A DNA stretch of 64,000 bases from Amarolinea aalborgensis (GCF_900491745.1 NZ_UETR01000006.1:1-64000); one strand, 5' to 3'; positions 43,480 through 52,758 are shown, counted from the first letter of the stretch. Translations and numbers: made by a program. Notes: generated by a model from the sequence alone, not told the origin.

Positions 43480-44820
43480 CTATTTTAGTATCAGGGGGAG
43501 ATAGGCATCGCCAGTTATCAATGCTAGACTCCAATAGTCGTGTATATTGTGCCATTTTGAAGCAGACGTGTCCCAGCCGTTCATACAAGTCGCCCCACTT
43601 GCACGACTGTGCACAACTCCAGTGACGCTTGCCATTGAATTGGTCTCTGGTCTGTACACTGGTGAACCGCTGTCGCCTGCCACCGGGTCCGGGTCGACCG
43701 TGAACACGTCAGTGTACCAGCGTCCACCGGACTGATACGTAATACTTGTGCATTTTATTTCGCCGCATTTCGTTCCAGAGTTCTTTCCTGTCCAGCACCG
43801 CCAGTATCCTGTGACGTAATTATCAGTTGAGCCAACGATGTCACGGTAGGAACTGTAGTCAATAACATCCTCGTAAGCAGTCCAAAAATCGTTCATGTAA
43901 AGAATGGCAGCATCAATGCCCGTACCGCTACTTGACGATGCTCCATCTTTATAAACACCTGAGTAAGTACCAATCTTCGTGGTGTTATGGTATACATCGT
44001 CCCCTGCCGACATCCCCAGCGCGCTTATGCAGTGCCCGGCGGTCAGCATGGAATACGTGTTGTTGTATTCGACTTTGAATCCAAGAGTACAATTGCTCCC
44101 ACCACTGGTATTGCTCCAACTGTCACCCCCTCTCACTGCAACGGGTTCATCTTCAATCTCACCTTCCCTGACGATAACGCATGGATCGACTACCAATGTG
44201 GCAAGGTCGTCGGGAAGAGATGCTTTGTCAACGACTCCATCAGATATTTTCCATGCATCGGATGGAGCGATTAGCACCTCAACCCGATTATTTCTTTCAT
44301 CAATAGACACCGCTCGGAGCTCGGGATGTCGTGAAGCAGCGTTCGAAATTGCCCAAAATTGTTGCTCCAGCCGCTCACCAGAAAAATCAACCCACTCGAT
44401 GCGCAGTCGTTCGGGATACCGGAGGGATGGTAGCATTGCAAGAATATCATTTACTTCCTCGTGGTCTCGCACAAGCTGCAAGACCAACTTGCCACCGGCA
44501 GTATAATCCTCACTACCCGCAGCATGCTCCAGGTAAATGCCCCCAAACGCATCCTGAAACTCCAACTCTTTTTCAAAGAAGTCCAGCAAAGCGTCACCAT
44601 CTTTTTCCAACGAGGGGCCGGATGGTGGCGTCGGGGAGAGCGGGGTTGGCATTGGGGAAGGGATTGGGGTCGGTGTTTCAATGGGCGACTGAAACGCTTG
44701 CGCCGTGAACTCAGTGGCGTTCCCGCCTAGACCGCTGAAGGCGATCACCATCACGATGACCAAAATGCCCAGGGCCACAATGGCCAGTGACTTTCCGTGC
44801 AAGTTCTGTATGTATCTCAT
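43480..44820 (-). CDS. trypsin-like serine protease
   Basis: A 446-residue exported chymotrypsin-fold protease. A signal anchor is at about 11-30, then a Pro/Thr-rich linker (about 45-70), a pro-region of the streptogrisin type (about 75-200) and the catalytic domain. The triad is visible as TAGHC (His about 262), GIDAAIL (Asp about 302) and VAGDSGSPVY (Ser about 390); the cysteines NCTLGF and RCW/KC/C-M-N may form disulfides. AAAGGAGGAACGCC before ATG 44820 is strong. Prodomain and fold resemble alpha-lytic-protease-like family members, and the enzyme would be activated after export. It precedes the META-domain gene on the same strand with 80 nt between them, so both may be co-transcribed. 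Confidence 0.88.
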   Translation of the reverse strand: MRYIQNLHGKSLAIVALGILVIVMVIAFSGLGGNATEFTAQAFQSPIETPTPIPSPMPTPLSPTPPSGPSLEKDGDALLDFFEKELEFQDAFGGIYLEHAAGSEDYTAGGKLVLQLVRDHEEVNDILAMLPSLRYPERLRIEWVDFSGERLEQQFWAISNAASRHPELRAVSIDERNNRVEVLIAPSDAWKISDGVVDKASLPDDLATLVVDPCVIVREGEIEDEPVAVRGGDSWSNTSGGSNCTLGFKVEYNNTYSMLTAGHCISALGMSAGDDVYHNTTKIGTYSGVYKDGASSSSGTGIDAAILYMNDFWTAYEDVIDYSSYRDIVGSTDNYVTGYWRCWTGKNSGTKCGEIKCTSITYQSGGRWYTDVFTVDPDPVAGDSGSPVYRPETNSMASVTGVVHSRASGATCMNGWDTSASKWHNIHDYWSLALITGDAYLPLILK

Positions 44821-45146
44821 GGCGTTCCTCCTTTAGGATGTAGTCGCCCGCCACGTAGACAACTCGTCTCGCCTAACCACGTGCTCAACCGCGGCGGTCG
44901 CGGTGTGCGCAGTCCATTGGATCGTTGAGCCTGCGACAGCCAGATCTGCTCAGCAAATCGCCGGGGGAGGCTATGTCATCCCGCCAGGCGCGCAACGAAT
45001 CATGGCTCTGTCACTGACTTCAGTCTATAACTGTTCCCCTGCATTGTCAAGCCTTTTTTGCCGCGCTTGCCTGCAAGGCCAAACCGCCGCCCTTTGTGAT
45101 ACAATCACCCCTGCCATTCGGCGTAAATCCACAGCGAGGTGATTCG
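44821..45146. other. intergenic region between divergent genes
   Basis: 326 bp separate the protease (minus) from the methyltransferase (plus) and should contain both promoters. A TACAAT at 45100-45105 lies 42 nt before the methyltransferase start, without a clear -35. Confidence 0.3.
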
Positions 45147-45812
45147 ATGTCAAGGCTTGAACAAGAGATGCCGCTCAGCGCACTTCAGACGTACCTGCGC
45201 ACCCATTTTCATCACGATGATCCTGACCTGGTGCAGCTCCAGGTCGAGGCGCAGGTGGCTGGTCTGCCTGCAATCAGCATTGGCCCCGAGCAGGGAAAAT
45301 TCTTGCAGCTGTTGGTCGCCCTGACCGGCGCGCGCAACGCATTGGAAATCGGCGCCCTGGCTGGCTACAGCGGCGCCTGGATCGCGCGCGCCCTACCGCC
45401 CAACGGCCGCCTCATCAGTTTGGAGGTCAATCCCCACCACGCGGTGTTTGCCCAGGGTCAGTGGAATCGTCTGGGTCTGGGCGCCAAAGCAACCGTACTC
45501 AGCGGCCCCGCGATGACTACACTGCCCACCCTGACCCCGGCCGCGCCTTTCGATTTGATCTTTATCGACGCGGACAAGGAGAATTATCCCGCCTACCTGG
45601 AATGGGCCATCCGCCTGGCGCGGCCCGGAACCGCGATCGTGCTGGATAACGTGGAACTCCATGGCGAACTGGTAGATCAGGCCGCGCAGAACTCCTCCCG
45701 CGTGCAGGGCATGCAGCGCACGATGACGAGGTTAGCCACCGATCCACGCCTCGTCAGCACCGTCGTGCCTTACGTGGATGGATTGGCAGTGACGGTTGTG
45801 CGGGGGGAGTAG
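45147..45812 (+). CDS. O-methyltransferase (class I SAM-dependent)
   Basis: A 221-residue member of the catechol/caffeoyl-CoA O-methyltransferase-like family. The SAM site reads ALEIGALAGYSGAWIARAL (about 78-96); FDLIFIDADKENYPAYLEW carries the metal-binding Asp, and VLDNVELHGELVD the following one. These bacterial enzymes methylate small phenolic hydroxyls with Mg. GCGAGGTG before ATG 45147 decides the start over an upstream in-frame codon. It is not obviously linked to its neighbours. Confidence 0.9.
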   Translation: MSRLEQEMPLSALQTYLRTHFHHDDPDLVQLQVEAQVAGLPAISIGPEQGKFLQLLVALTGARNALEIGALAGYSGAWIARALPPNGRLISLEVNPHHAVFAQGQWNRLGLGAKATVLSGPAMTTLPTLTPAAPFDLIFIDADKENYPAYLEWAIRLARPGTAIVLDNVELHGELVDQAAQNSSRVQGMQRTMTRLATDPRLVSTVVPYVDGLAVTVVRGE

Positions 45813-45837
45813 TCAGAAGAGGAGATACAGACTGCAA

Positions 45838-45861
45838 AGTGCAAAGTGCAGAGTGCAGAGG
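45838..45861. repeat. short heptamer tandem repeat
   Basis: GCAAAGT/GCAGAGT heptamers repeat three to four times between the methyltransferase and DUF427 genes. Confidence 0.5.
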
Positions 45862-45903
45862 ATGATCGCGTGTAGGGATGAAGAGACGAATGAGAGGTGA
45901 GGG

Positions 45904-46413
45904 GTGAGTAACGAGAAGTCAGCGTTCAGCGTTCCACATTCAGAATTCCTGCCCGAGTCGGTGTGGGATTATCCGCGGCCCCCGCGGGTTGAGGCGACCA
46001 ATAAACGCGTGCAGGTGTTTTTCAACGGCGTGCTGATTGCCGACACACAGCGCGCGTTGCGCGTCCTGGAGACCAGTCATCCGCCGGTGTACTATATTGC
46101 GCCCGCGGACATCCGCATGGCGTATCTGACACAAACGCCGCGCAGCTCGTTTTGTGAGTTCAAAGGGCGGGCAGGCTATTACACGATCGCGGTTGGCGAC
46201 AAGACGGCCGTCAATGCGGCGTGGTTCTATCCGGACCCAACGGCGGGCTACGAGGCGCTGGCCGGTTACGTCGCCTTTTATCCAGGGCGGATGGACCAGT
46301 GCCTGGTGGATGGCGAAACCGTGACGCCGCAGCCGGGTGATTTCTACGGCGGCTGGATCACGTCGGACATTGAGGGGCCGTTCAAAGGCGGCCCTGGCAC
46401 GGTAGGGTGGTAA
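45904..46413 (+). CDS. DUF427 family protein
   Basis: A 169-residue single-domain DUF427 protein. Conserved features include VEATNKRVQVFFNGVLIADT, SHPPVYYIAPADIRM, SSFCEFKGRAGYY and YPDPTAGYEALAGYVAFYPG. The family is widespread and small, with a beta-rich fold and no established reaction. GTG 45904 is the first in-frame start after a GAGGTGAGGG sequence; the first about 18 residues are not conserved, so a later start is possible. Confidence 0.85.
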   Translation: MSNEKSAFSVPHSEFLPESVWDYPRPPRVEATNKRVQVFFNGVLIADTQRALRVLETSHPPVYYIAPADIRMAYLTQTPRSSFCEFKGRAGYYTIAVGDKTAVNAAWFYPDPTAGYEALAGYVAFYPGRMDQCLVDGETVTPQPGDFYGGWITSDIEGPFKGGPGTVGW

Positions 46414-46465
46414 GGAATTAGAAAGTTGTTTAGCTCCGCCAAGAAGCGATTAGCGGGATCCCGCG

Positions 46466-46843
46466 CTACTCGACGATCAGCTTGCCGCGCAACATCCCCA
46501 TCTGGCACTGGAAACCGTACTCGCCCGGTTTGTCCGGCGTGAACTCGACCGCGACCTCCTCGCCTTCCGGCAGCTTGGCGTTTCGGTTGAAGTCTGGGAA
46601 AAGCACCATCTCCGAGCAGCTTGCGCTTTCCTGGCGCGTGAAGCGCAGGCGCACCGGATGCCCGGCCTTGACGACGATGACGTCGGGCGTGTAGCCACCC
46701 TTAACGATCACGGCGACTTCTTGGACGCCACCCGCGCCGGCCGCGGCGCGAGTCTGGCCTTTCGGCGCGAACCAGAAGAACCAGGCAATAAAGCCGCTCA
46801 AGGCGAGTCCTGTCAACGTAACGACGATTTGACTTGCAGTCAT
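46466..46843 (-). CDS. cupredoxin-domain protein next to Cu-ATPase
   Basis: A 125-residue protein: an N-terminal membrane segment (about 5-25, ending FFWFAPKGQ) and a cupredoxin domain (about 40-125). Candidate ligands are in SASCSEMVLFPDFNR, with a Cys, and YGFQCQMGMLRG, with Cys and Met. AAAGGAGATACG before the ATG at 46843 decides the start. It begins 20 nt downstream of the copper ATPase gene on the same strand and is probably co-transcribed, as a periplasmic-side copper binding or delivery partner for the pump. Confidence 0.88.
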   Translation of the reverse strand: MTASQIVVTLTGLALSGFIAWFFWFAPKGQTRAAAGAGGVQEVAVIVKGGYTPDVIVVKAGHPVRLRFTRQESASCSEMVLFPDFNRNAKLPEGEEVAVEFTPDKPGEYGFQCQMGMLRGKLIVE

Positions 46844-46862
46844 CGGTCGTATCTCCTTTGCT

Positions 46863-49523
46863 CTAGCGGGCGCTGACCCGCGGCTTGAACCCGCGCAATC
46901 GGTTGGCATTGCCCACCACGGTCACGCTGGAGAAGGCCATGGCGGCCCCGGCGAGCAACGGGCTGAGCAAGATGCCAAAAAACGGGCAGAGCAGTCCCAT
47001 CGCCACCGGCAGACCCAACACGTTGTAGATGAATGCGCCAATCAGATTCTGCTTGATGTTGCGCATCGTCGCGCGGCTGACCTCGATGGCGGTCACCACC
47101 CCGCGCAGGCTACCTTTGATCAGGGTGATATCCGATGCCTCGATGGCGACGTCCGTGCCCGTACCGATGGCCAGCCCCACGTCGGCCTGCGCCAGCGCCG
47201 GCGCGTCGTTGATGCCGTCGCCCACCATCGCGACCTTCTTGCCCTCCGCCTGCAACAGGTGTACGTTATGCGCCTTGTCCTCCGGCAGCACCTCGGCCAG
47301 CACGCGATCCACGCCCACTTGCTTAGCGATGGCTTCGGCCGTGCGGCGGTTGTCGCCGGTGATCATCACCACCTCCATGCCCATGCGGTGCAGCGCCACG
47401 ATGGCTTCGGCGGAGTCGGCCTTCACGGTATCGGCCACGGCGACGATGCCTGCGGCCAGGTCGTCCACAGCGACGTACATCGGCGTTTTGCCGTGGTCCG
47501 CCAACTCTGCGGCCTGGCTCTCCAAGCCACCTAAGGCGATGCCCTCGCGTTGCATCAGCTTGAGATTGCCGATTGCCAGCTTATGGCCCTCAATCGTGGC
47601 GAGCACGCCGTAGCCGGGGACGGCCTCGAACGCCGTTGGCTCGGTTAAGGTCAGATTGCGCGCCTTGGCGCCTTCGACGATGGCCTCAGCCAGCGGGTGC
47701 TCCGACGACCGTTCTATGGCGGCCACCAGGCGCAGCAGGTCGTCCGCCGCCCAGGCGCCGGCGACGACCACGTCGGTCAGTTCCGGTTTGCCTTTGGTGA
47801 TCGTGCCAGTCTTATCCAGCACCACGGTCTTGATGGCTTGGGCGGTCTGCAGCGCCTCGCCGGAGCGAATCAGGATACCGTACTCCGCGCCCTTGCCGAT
47901 GCCGACCATCAGGCTCATCGGCGTCGCCAGGCCCAACGCACAGGGGCAGGCGATGATCAGCACGGTCACGCTCGTGACCAGCGCATACACCAACTGCGGC
48001 TGCGGGCCGAAGTTGAACCACGCGACGAAGGTCAACACAGCCAGGATCATCACGACGGGCACGAAGTAGCCGGAAATCGTGTCGGCCAGGCGGGCGATGG
48101 GCGCCTTGCTGTTCTGCGCGTCCTGTACCATTTTGACGATCTGTGCGAGGGTCGTATCCTTGCCGACCTTGGTCGTGCGGAATTTGAACGCGCCGGTCTT
48201 GTTCAGCGTCGCGCCGATCACCTCGTCGCCCGCCTGCTTGCTCACTGGCAGCGACTCACCGGTGAGCATGGACTCGTCCACTGCCGAGCTGCCCTCCAGG
48301 ATCACGCCATCCACCGGCACCTTCTCGCCGGGGCGCATCTGCACCACGTCGCCAACCAGCACTTCCTCGACCGGAATGTCAAGCTCCTGGCCGTCGCGAA
48401 TCACGCGCGCGGTTTTGGCCTGCAACCCCATCAGCTTCTTGATCGCCTCGCTGGTGCGGCCCTTGGCGCGCAATTCGAGCGCCTGGCCCAGCACCACCAG
48501 CGCGATCACCACCGCCGCCACGTCGTAGAACGGCTCCGCTGTGCCCTCGGGGAAGAGGCGTGGAAAGGAGATGGCGACGGTAGAGTAGAGCCAGGCCGCG
48601 CCGGTGCCGAGCGCGATCAGGGTGTTCATGTTGGCCGCGCGGTGCTTGAGCGCGGCCCACGCGCCGGTGAAGAAGTGGCCGCCTGACCAAAAGAGTACCG
48701 GCAGGGTCAACAGCGCTGCGCCAAGCCACGCCAGGCGCAAGGTCGCCATGCTCCAGTCGCGCACGAACGGAACATACTGCGGATAGGCCGTCAGCAGCAC
48801 CGGCAGCGAAATGACGGCCGCGAAGAGGAACTTGCGGTACAGGCTGCGGTACTCGCGGTCGTGCTCGGCTTCTTGCTTGTCAACCGGCTCCTCGCTGGCG
48901 GCCGGGCGAGCCTGGTAGCCCCAGTCTTGGATGACGCTGTGCAGTTGCGCCAGGGTGGTTTGCTGGGGTAAGTACGCGACCGTGGCTTCCTGCGTGCCGA
49001 CATTGACGGACGCGCTGAGCACGCCCGGCGTCGCTCGCAGGTCGTCCTCGATGAAGCCGACGCACGAGGCGCAGCGCAAGTTGTCGATGCCGATGCGAGT
49101 CTGTGCGCCGCCGACCCGGAAGCCGGCTGATTTGAGCGCCGCGGTCAGCGCGACGGTGGTGGCGCGTTGCGGGTCGTACTCGACCGCCACGATCCCCGTA
49201 CCGGTGGCCGCGTGCACGCTGCGGACACCCGGCACGCCGCGCACGGCCGCCTCGACGCCGGCCGCGTGTTCTTGCTTCAGTCCGAGCACCGGCAAGTTTA
49301 CGCTGACGAAAGGCAGAGCCGGGTTGAAGCCGGTCGTAGCCGAGCCAGCTGGCAGCACCCCTTCCGCCGCGGTCAGCGCCGCCTGCGCATACCGGTGCGG
49401 GTCGGCGTCGAACTGCGCGACGCAATTGGGTGAGCAGAAGTAAAACGTCTGCCCCATGTGCTCGCGCGTCGCCGCAGCAGCTTCGGGTTCGATTTCCATG
49501 CCGCAAACGGGATCTTTGACCAT
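46863..49523 (-). CDS. copA: copper-transporting P1B-type ATPase with N-terminal YHS domain
   Basis: An 886-residue heavy-metal pump exporting Cu+ across the inner membrane. Order: a YHS domain (MVKDPVCGMEIEPEAAAATR, FYFCSPNC, about 1-45), a HMA-like domain that lacks CxxC (about 70-140), a second HMA domain with LRCASCVGFIEDDL (about 145-205), then eight membrane helices. Diagnostic motifs are TGES, CPC in ACPCALG (about 526), DKTGT (about 569), HP in SSEHPLAEA and GDGINDAPA. The degenerate first HMA domain and the N-terminal YHS domain are features of some CopA/CtpV-like pumps. It heads a unit with the cupredoxin gene; the small YHS gene lies just upstream on the same strand. Confidence 0.95.
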   Translation of the reverse strand: MVKDPVCGMEIEPEAAAATREHMGQTFYFCSPNCVAQFDADPHRYAQAALTAAEGVLPAGSATTGFNPALPFVSVNLPVLGLKQEHAAGVEAAVRGVPGVRSVHAATGTGIVAVEYDPQRATTVALTAALKSAGFRVGGAQTRIGIDNLRCASCVGFIEDDLRATPGVLSASVNVGTQEATVAYLPQQTTLAQLHSVIQDWGYQARPAASEEPVDKQEAEHDREYRSLYRKFLFAAVISLPVLLTAYPQYVPFVRDWSMATLRLAWLGAALLTLPVLFWSGGHFFTGAWAALKHRAANMNTLIALGTGAAWLYSTVAISFPRLFPEGTAEPFYDVAAVVIALVVLGQALELRAKGRTSEAIKKLMGLQAKTARVIRDGQELDIPVEEVLVGDVVQMRPGEKVPVDGVILEGSSAVDESMLTGESLPVSKQAGDEVIGATLNKTGAFKFRTTKVGKDTTLAQIVKMVQDAQNSKAPIARLADTISGYFVPVVMILAVLTFVAWFNFGPQPQLVYALVTSVTVLIIACPCALGLATPMSLMVGIGKGAEYGILIRSGEALQTAQAIKTVVLDKTGTITKGKPELTDVVVAGAWAADDLLRLVAAIERSSEHPLAEAIVEGAKARNLTLTEPTAFEAVPGYGVLATIEGHKLAIGNLKLMQREGIALGGLESQAAELADHGKTPMYVAVDDLAAGIVAVADTVKADSAEAIVALHRMGMEVVMITGDNRRTAEAIAKQVGVDRVLAEVLPEDKAHNVHLLQAEGKKVAMVGDGINDAPALAQADVGLAIGTGTDVAIEASDITLIKGSLRGVVTAIEVSRATMRNIKQNLIGAFIYNVLGLPVAMGLLCPFFGILLSPLLAGAAMAFSSVTVVGNANRLRGFKPRVSAR

Positions 49524-49746
49524 GATGCAAGTTCCTTCTTCGGCGTCTCAGCGCCAGATGCCATGATAACAGACCAGGCCCTCCGGCACAAGCGCCGATT
49601 CATGGGAATTGGCATGCGTCAAACGGCCTATGGTCACCGGGACCGCCAGAATCTCGGTGGTGCAGCCTGAATTCCGCGTGGACCCATCAACAAAAAGGCA
49701 GGAGATCCACCGCCCCCCCGCCTTCACATCGCCTACCCCTGGCGCT

Positions 49747-49920
49747 CTAGCGCTTGTGGGCGCTGTGATCTTCTACCTTGCCGGCGTACTTGGCCGGCTC
49801 CTTGTCGAACGCTTTCTTGCAGCCGGCCGAGCAGAAGTAGTACGTCTGCCCCTGGTAGTCGGACATACCAGCCGCCGTCCTCGGATCTACGTCCATGCCG
49901 CACACGGGATCTTTGGCCAT
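49747..49920 (-). CDS. 57-residue YHS-domain protein
   Basis: A short gene: MAKDPVCGMDVDPRTAAGMS, then YYFCSAGCKKAFDKEPAKY and end EDHSAHKR. The C-G-M and C-x3-C positions are those of the TRASH-like YHS metal-binding domain, and it strongly resembles the N-terminus of the Cu-ATPase encoded downstream. AAAGGAATG before ATG 49920 supports the start. It probably binds copper or another soft metal and supplies or senses it for the pump. Confidence 0.85.
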   Translation of the reverse strand: MAKDPVCGMDVDPRTAAGMSDYQGQTYYFCSAGCKKAFDKEPAKYAGKVEDHSAHKR

Positions 49921-50125
49921 GAGCACATTCCTTTCTTCAATTCAACTTGAGTGTGAGAACATTCACTCCGGTGATCAAACCGACTCACATCCTTCAAGTG
50001 TTCAACGACATTCTCGCACTGAGATCATCGCGTGTACAGTGCCAAATGCCGGGCCGTCGGGAAGCCAATAGGCGGGCGCTCTACCCCGCCAAATAGCTTG
50101 TTGCTGACGCCTCATTTCATCCAGG

Positions 50126-50521
50126 TCACTTGAGGCTTGCAATCACACGGTGCAGCCTGGTTCTGGCCTCCACGGCAACCTCATGTGCAATCGGGTCTTC
50201 TTTGAGGACGCCAAGGATTTCCACCGGGTCCGCGGCGGTGACAACAGAACCTTCGCCTTCTTCGTACACGGTGACATTGCAAGGCAGCAGCAAGCCCACG
50301 TCCAGGTTGGCCGAGAGCGCACGATGAGCGAGCGGGGGATTGCACGCGCCCAGGATCACATAACGGCGGAAGTCCGCGTTGATTTTCTGTTTCAGTGTGG
50401 CCTTCACGTCAATCTGCGTCAACACGCCGAAGCCTTCTGCCTTGAGCGCATCCGTGGTTTTCTGGACGGCTTGCTCGTAGGGCAGGTTGATTCTAGCGCG
50501 CATACCAATATTAGTCGCCAT
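50126..50521 (-). CDS. DUF302 family protein
   Basis: A 131-residue DUF302 protein: ALKAEGFGVLTQIDVKATLK, YVILGACNPPLAHRAL and LLLPCNVTVYEEGEGSVV are the conserved strands. DUF302 proteins often accompany sulfur or copper redox genes, sometimes fused to them, and no activity is proven. It lies 16 nt after the cytochrome c gene on the same strand, consistent with co-transcription. Confidence 0.92.
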   Translation of the reverse strand: MATNIGMRARINLPYEQAVQKTTDALKAEGFGVLTQIDVKATLKQKINADFRRYVILGACNPPLAHRALSANLDVGLLLPCNVTVYEEGEGSVVTAADPVEILGVLKEDPIAHEVAVEARTRLHRVIASLK

Positions 50522-50537
50522 AGGGTTTTCTCCCTTA

Positions 50538-51098
50538 TCAGGGTAGTGTTTTGAGGTAGACGATCACGTCGGCCAGATCGTCGTCGTTGATTGTCCAGCG
50601 CGGCATGTCCGATTTCAACTGCGTGCCGTCGGGATCTTGACCCTTCACTACCGCCAGGCGGAACTTTTCGAGGTCGAATTCGCCCTGCAAGGCCGACCAG
50701 CGAATGTCTTTGGCGTCCATCACCTGATTCATGCCCATGCGGTGTACGCCGCCCCGCCCATCCGTGCCGTGGCACGAGGCGCACGCCAGTTGCCCGCTCC
50801 CCATCATCCAGCCGCTCGACGCCGGACCGCCCGTGTAGGTGATGGCCGTACCGCGTTCACTCGTGGCGGTGAAATAGATCCGTTCACCATTCGAGCGAAA
50901 GGCTCCCGCCCCCCACCCAGTTCCACCAGACATCATTCCCTGTCCCGCGCCTGCGCCTACGCTAGGCCCTGTTGATCCAATGGTACCACCAGACCCCACG
51001 CCAGGGCCCGTTGCCCCGTTGGAAGGCGTACAGCCTGTGAGCCACAGAGCCGTCACGACGACGAGTAATGCGATGGCAACCGCTGTTTTCGTGTTCAT
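50538..51098 (-). CDS. c-type cytochrome lipoprotein
   Basis: A 186-residue lipoprotein (lipobox LTGC, about 22) with a glycine/serine-rich linker and a single haem site, CASCH (near 110), followed by WTINDDDLADVIVYLKTLP, the C-terminal helix of class I cytochromes c. Met ligands may be in DMPRW. ATG 51098 is taken because the lipoprotein signal starts there; a longer frame runs further upstream. It probably passes electrons on the outer face of the membrane. It lies upstream of DUF302. Confidence 0.85.
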   Translation of the reverse strand: MNTKTAVAIALLVVVTALWLTGCTPSNGATGPGVGSGGTIGSTGPSVGAGAGQGMMSGGTGWGAGAFRSNGERIYFTATSERGTAITYTGGPASSGWMMGSGQLACASCHGTDGRGGVHRMGMNQVMDAKDIRWSALQGEFDLEKFRLAVVKGQDPDGTQLKSDMPRWTINDDDLADVIVYLKTLP

Positions 51099-51433
51099 AG
51101 TTACAAATTCACCCCCCATTACCCCTTCACGCTCGCCCAGCAGACCCACCGGAGTCAGCCGCGGGCATCTTGGACGCCCACACACCTGCTTCAACCTCGC
51201 TTTGGGCGTAGTGTTGTACATAGGAACAGCATAGCCGAAGGGATCGGCCCTGTCATCAGCGCAAACGATAGACCTGGTATAGCAAAAAAGCTGCATTTCC
51301 GGGCGACCCTTTCAACTTCTAGCGTACGATGTTTGGCGTCATCGTGGCTGGAGCCGCTCTGTCGGGATCTCATTCTGGTGTTATGACGCCCGGCTGGATT
51401 TGCCCCCCAAGGTCCACGGCGCGACGGAGCGAC
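51099..51433. other. 335-bp gap, nothing recognised
   Basis: Contains the leader of the cytochrome gene and the 3' side of the next operon. No ORF, repeat or RNA is convincing. Confidence 0.3.
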
Positions 51434-51692
51434 TTACTTACAGCCGCGGTACAGTGCGAGCGTACCGAGGATCGTCATGTGTTGCGCCGTTTGCGCCATG
51501 GCGGTGAAGCCGGCTTGACGGAACATCGTCGGCAGCCGGCCTGCGATGTTGTGGAGGTTCGTTCCACATGCCGACCAGCATGCCCAGCAGGAACCACGCC
51601 GGGGCGAGCCACTGCCGCACCCGCGGCGACGCGACCTGGCCTGTTGCTGCGGCCGTGTCAAATTCAGGGGGCGCCGATGCCGTGTCTGTCAT
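51434..51692 (-). pseudogene. small membrane protein with a frame break
   Basis: Starts MTDTASAPPEFDTAAATGQV with a membrane segment (LAPAWFLLGMLVGMWN), and continues in a second frame as NLHNIAGRLPTMFRQAGFTA to the end LALYRGCK. One extra base near 51560 (GGAACGAACC region) would account for it; removing it gives about 85 residues. Its ATG overlaps the DUF2085 stop (ATGA), so it belongs to that operon. It may be a sequencing error. Function unknown. Confidence 0.6.
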
Positions 51693-52450
51693 ACGATGCT
51701 CCTCTCTCGAGATGGGTGCGTCGCACCCGTAGATGATCCATCGTCGCGCAAAGCGCGATCCACGATGGGCAATAACCAGAAGATCAGGGCGAACGCGGCC
51801 AACAGACCGGTGCCCAGCCGCGCCAGGGAATTGAAGGATCCCCAGGCGTCCCCCGCGTAGAATGTGGGCGGCAGCGCGTTGCCGGTCAGGGCAGCCAGCC
51901 AGGCGTTGCTCTGGCGAAAGCCGGCGGTCACGCCCCACAGGTCGCTGATCATGTGCGTGATCCCATCCACCGCCATCGGCAATAGGAGCGCCAGGGCCAA
52001 CGGCCAACGCAGTCCCTTGATCCGGCCATGCACCAGCGCATAGAGCAGGCCAAATAGGAACCACCCGCCGTAAAAGCTCACCATGCGGTCGCTCCAGGCG
52101 AGTTTCCAGCCCAGTGCGGGTGTGCCGAGGAATTGGCGCAGGGCGAAGAAGTCGGCGCCTGCGCCGCTCTCCGCCTGGATCTGGGCCAGCGAGGGCGTGA
52201 TACTCGGGCCGAACAGAAACCAGGACCGCTGCGGCAGTTGGTGGCAGAACAGGCTGTAGATGAAGTAGATCCACCAGGCCTGCCGGTACCAGCCCAGGTG
52301 CATCAAGACCGGCGCCAGCCAGGGCAGTGTCGTCCAGATGCCCAGAATCAGGCCGAAGAGGAACAACCAGTGCCGGCGTAGACCCTGGACGAACCGCTCT
52401 ACTCTTACGGCCAGGGGGGAGGCAGGAGTTGATGGAGAGATAGCTGTCAT
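51689..52450 (-). CDS. DUF2085 family membrane protein
   Basis: A 253-residue polytopic protein. The C-H-Q-L-P-Q-R-S-W-F-L-F-G motif (about 70) is the DUF2085 signature. Five to six membrane segments follow. Start and stop overlap its neighbours by 4 nt (ATGA) on both sides, so the three small membrane genes form one translationally coupled operon. DUF2085 members are uncharacterised. Confidence 0.85.
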   Translation of the reverse strand: MTAISPSTPASPLAVRVERFVQGLRRHWLFLFGLILGIWTTLPWLAPVLMHLGWYRQAWWIYFIYSLFCHQLPQRSWFLFGPSITPSLAQIQAESGAGADFFALRQFLGTPALGWKLAWSDRMVSFYGGWFLFGLLYALVHGRIKGLRWPLALALLLPMAVDGITHMISDLWGVTAGFRQSNAWLAALTGNALPPTFYAGDAWGSFNSLARLGTGLLAAFALIFWLLPIVDRALRDDGSSTGATHPSRERSIV

Positions 52451-52758
52451 GGCATCATTCCTTCGTGCGTTCCGGCCCGCGATCCGCCAGGCGCTGATGA
52501 AGGATGGTGATCATGCGGCGATCGTCCTTGTTGTGCAGGGAAATCGCCGGAGGAGCCAGGCCCATCGTCAGCGGCCAGCAGCCCCGTCAGCCGCCGGGCC
52601 AGCAGTACCAGTATCAGCAGTCCGGCCGGGGCCACGAACCACACCGGCGCGGCGAGGTAGAGTACGGCGGCGAGCGCCGCGAGTGGTACCAGGCAACAAA
52701 CAGCGAGCAGAGGGACGAGCATCTTGGAAATAGTCCGGTCGCACATGGCAGTCCTCAC
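52447..52758 (-). CDS. small two-helix membrane protein
   Basis: A 103-residue protein with two hydrophobic segments (MLVPLLAVCCLVPLAALAAV, then VWFVAPAGLLILVLLA) and a Pro/Ser/His-rich tail. It resembles the DUF2933/YtxH-like small proteins that accompany copper genes, but no family is certain. It is the first gene of the coupled DUF2085 operon. Confidence 0.6.
   Translation of the reverse strand: MRTAMCDRTISKMLVPLLAVCCLVPLAALAAVLYLAAPVWFVAPAGLLILVLLARRLTGLLAADDGPGSSGDFPAQQGRSPHDHHPSSAPGGSRAGTHEGMMP

Noticed and set aside
51438..52274. 278-residue minus-strand ORF across the DUF2085 gene
   Set aside because: It overlaps the DUF2085 frame, which carries the family signature. Only its last part, from 51692, belongs to the frame-broken small protein.
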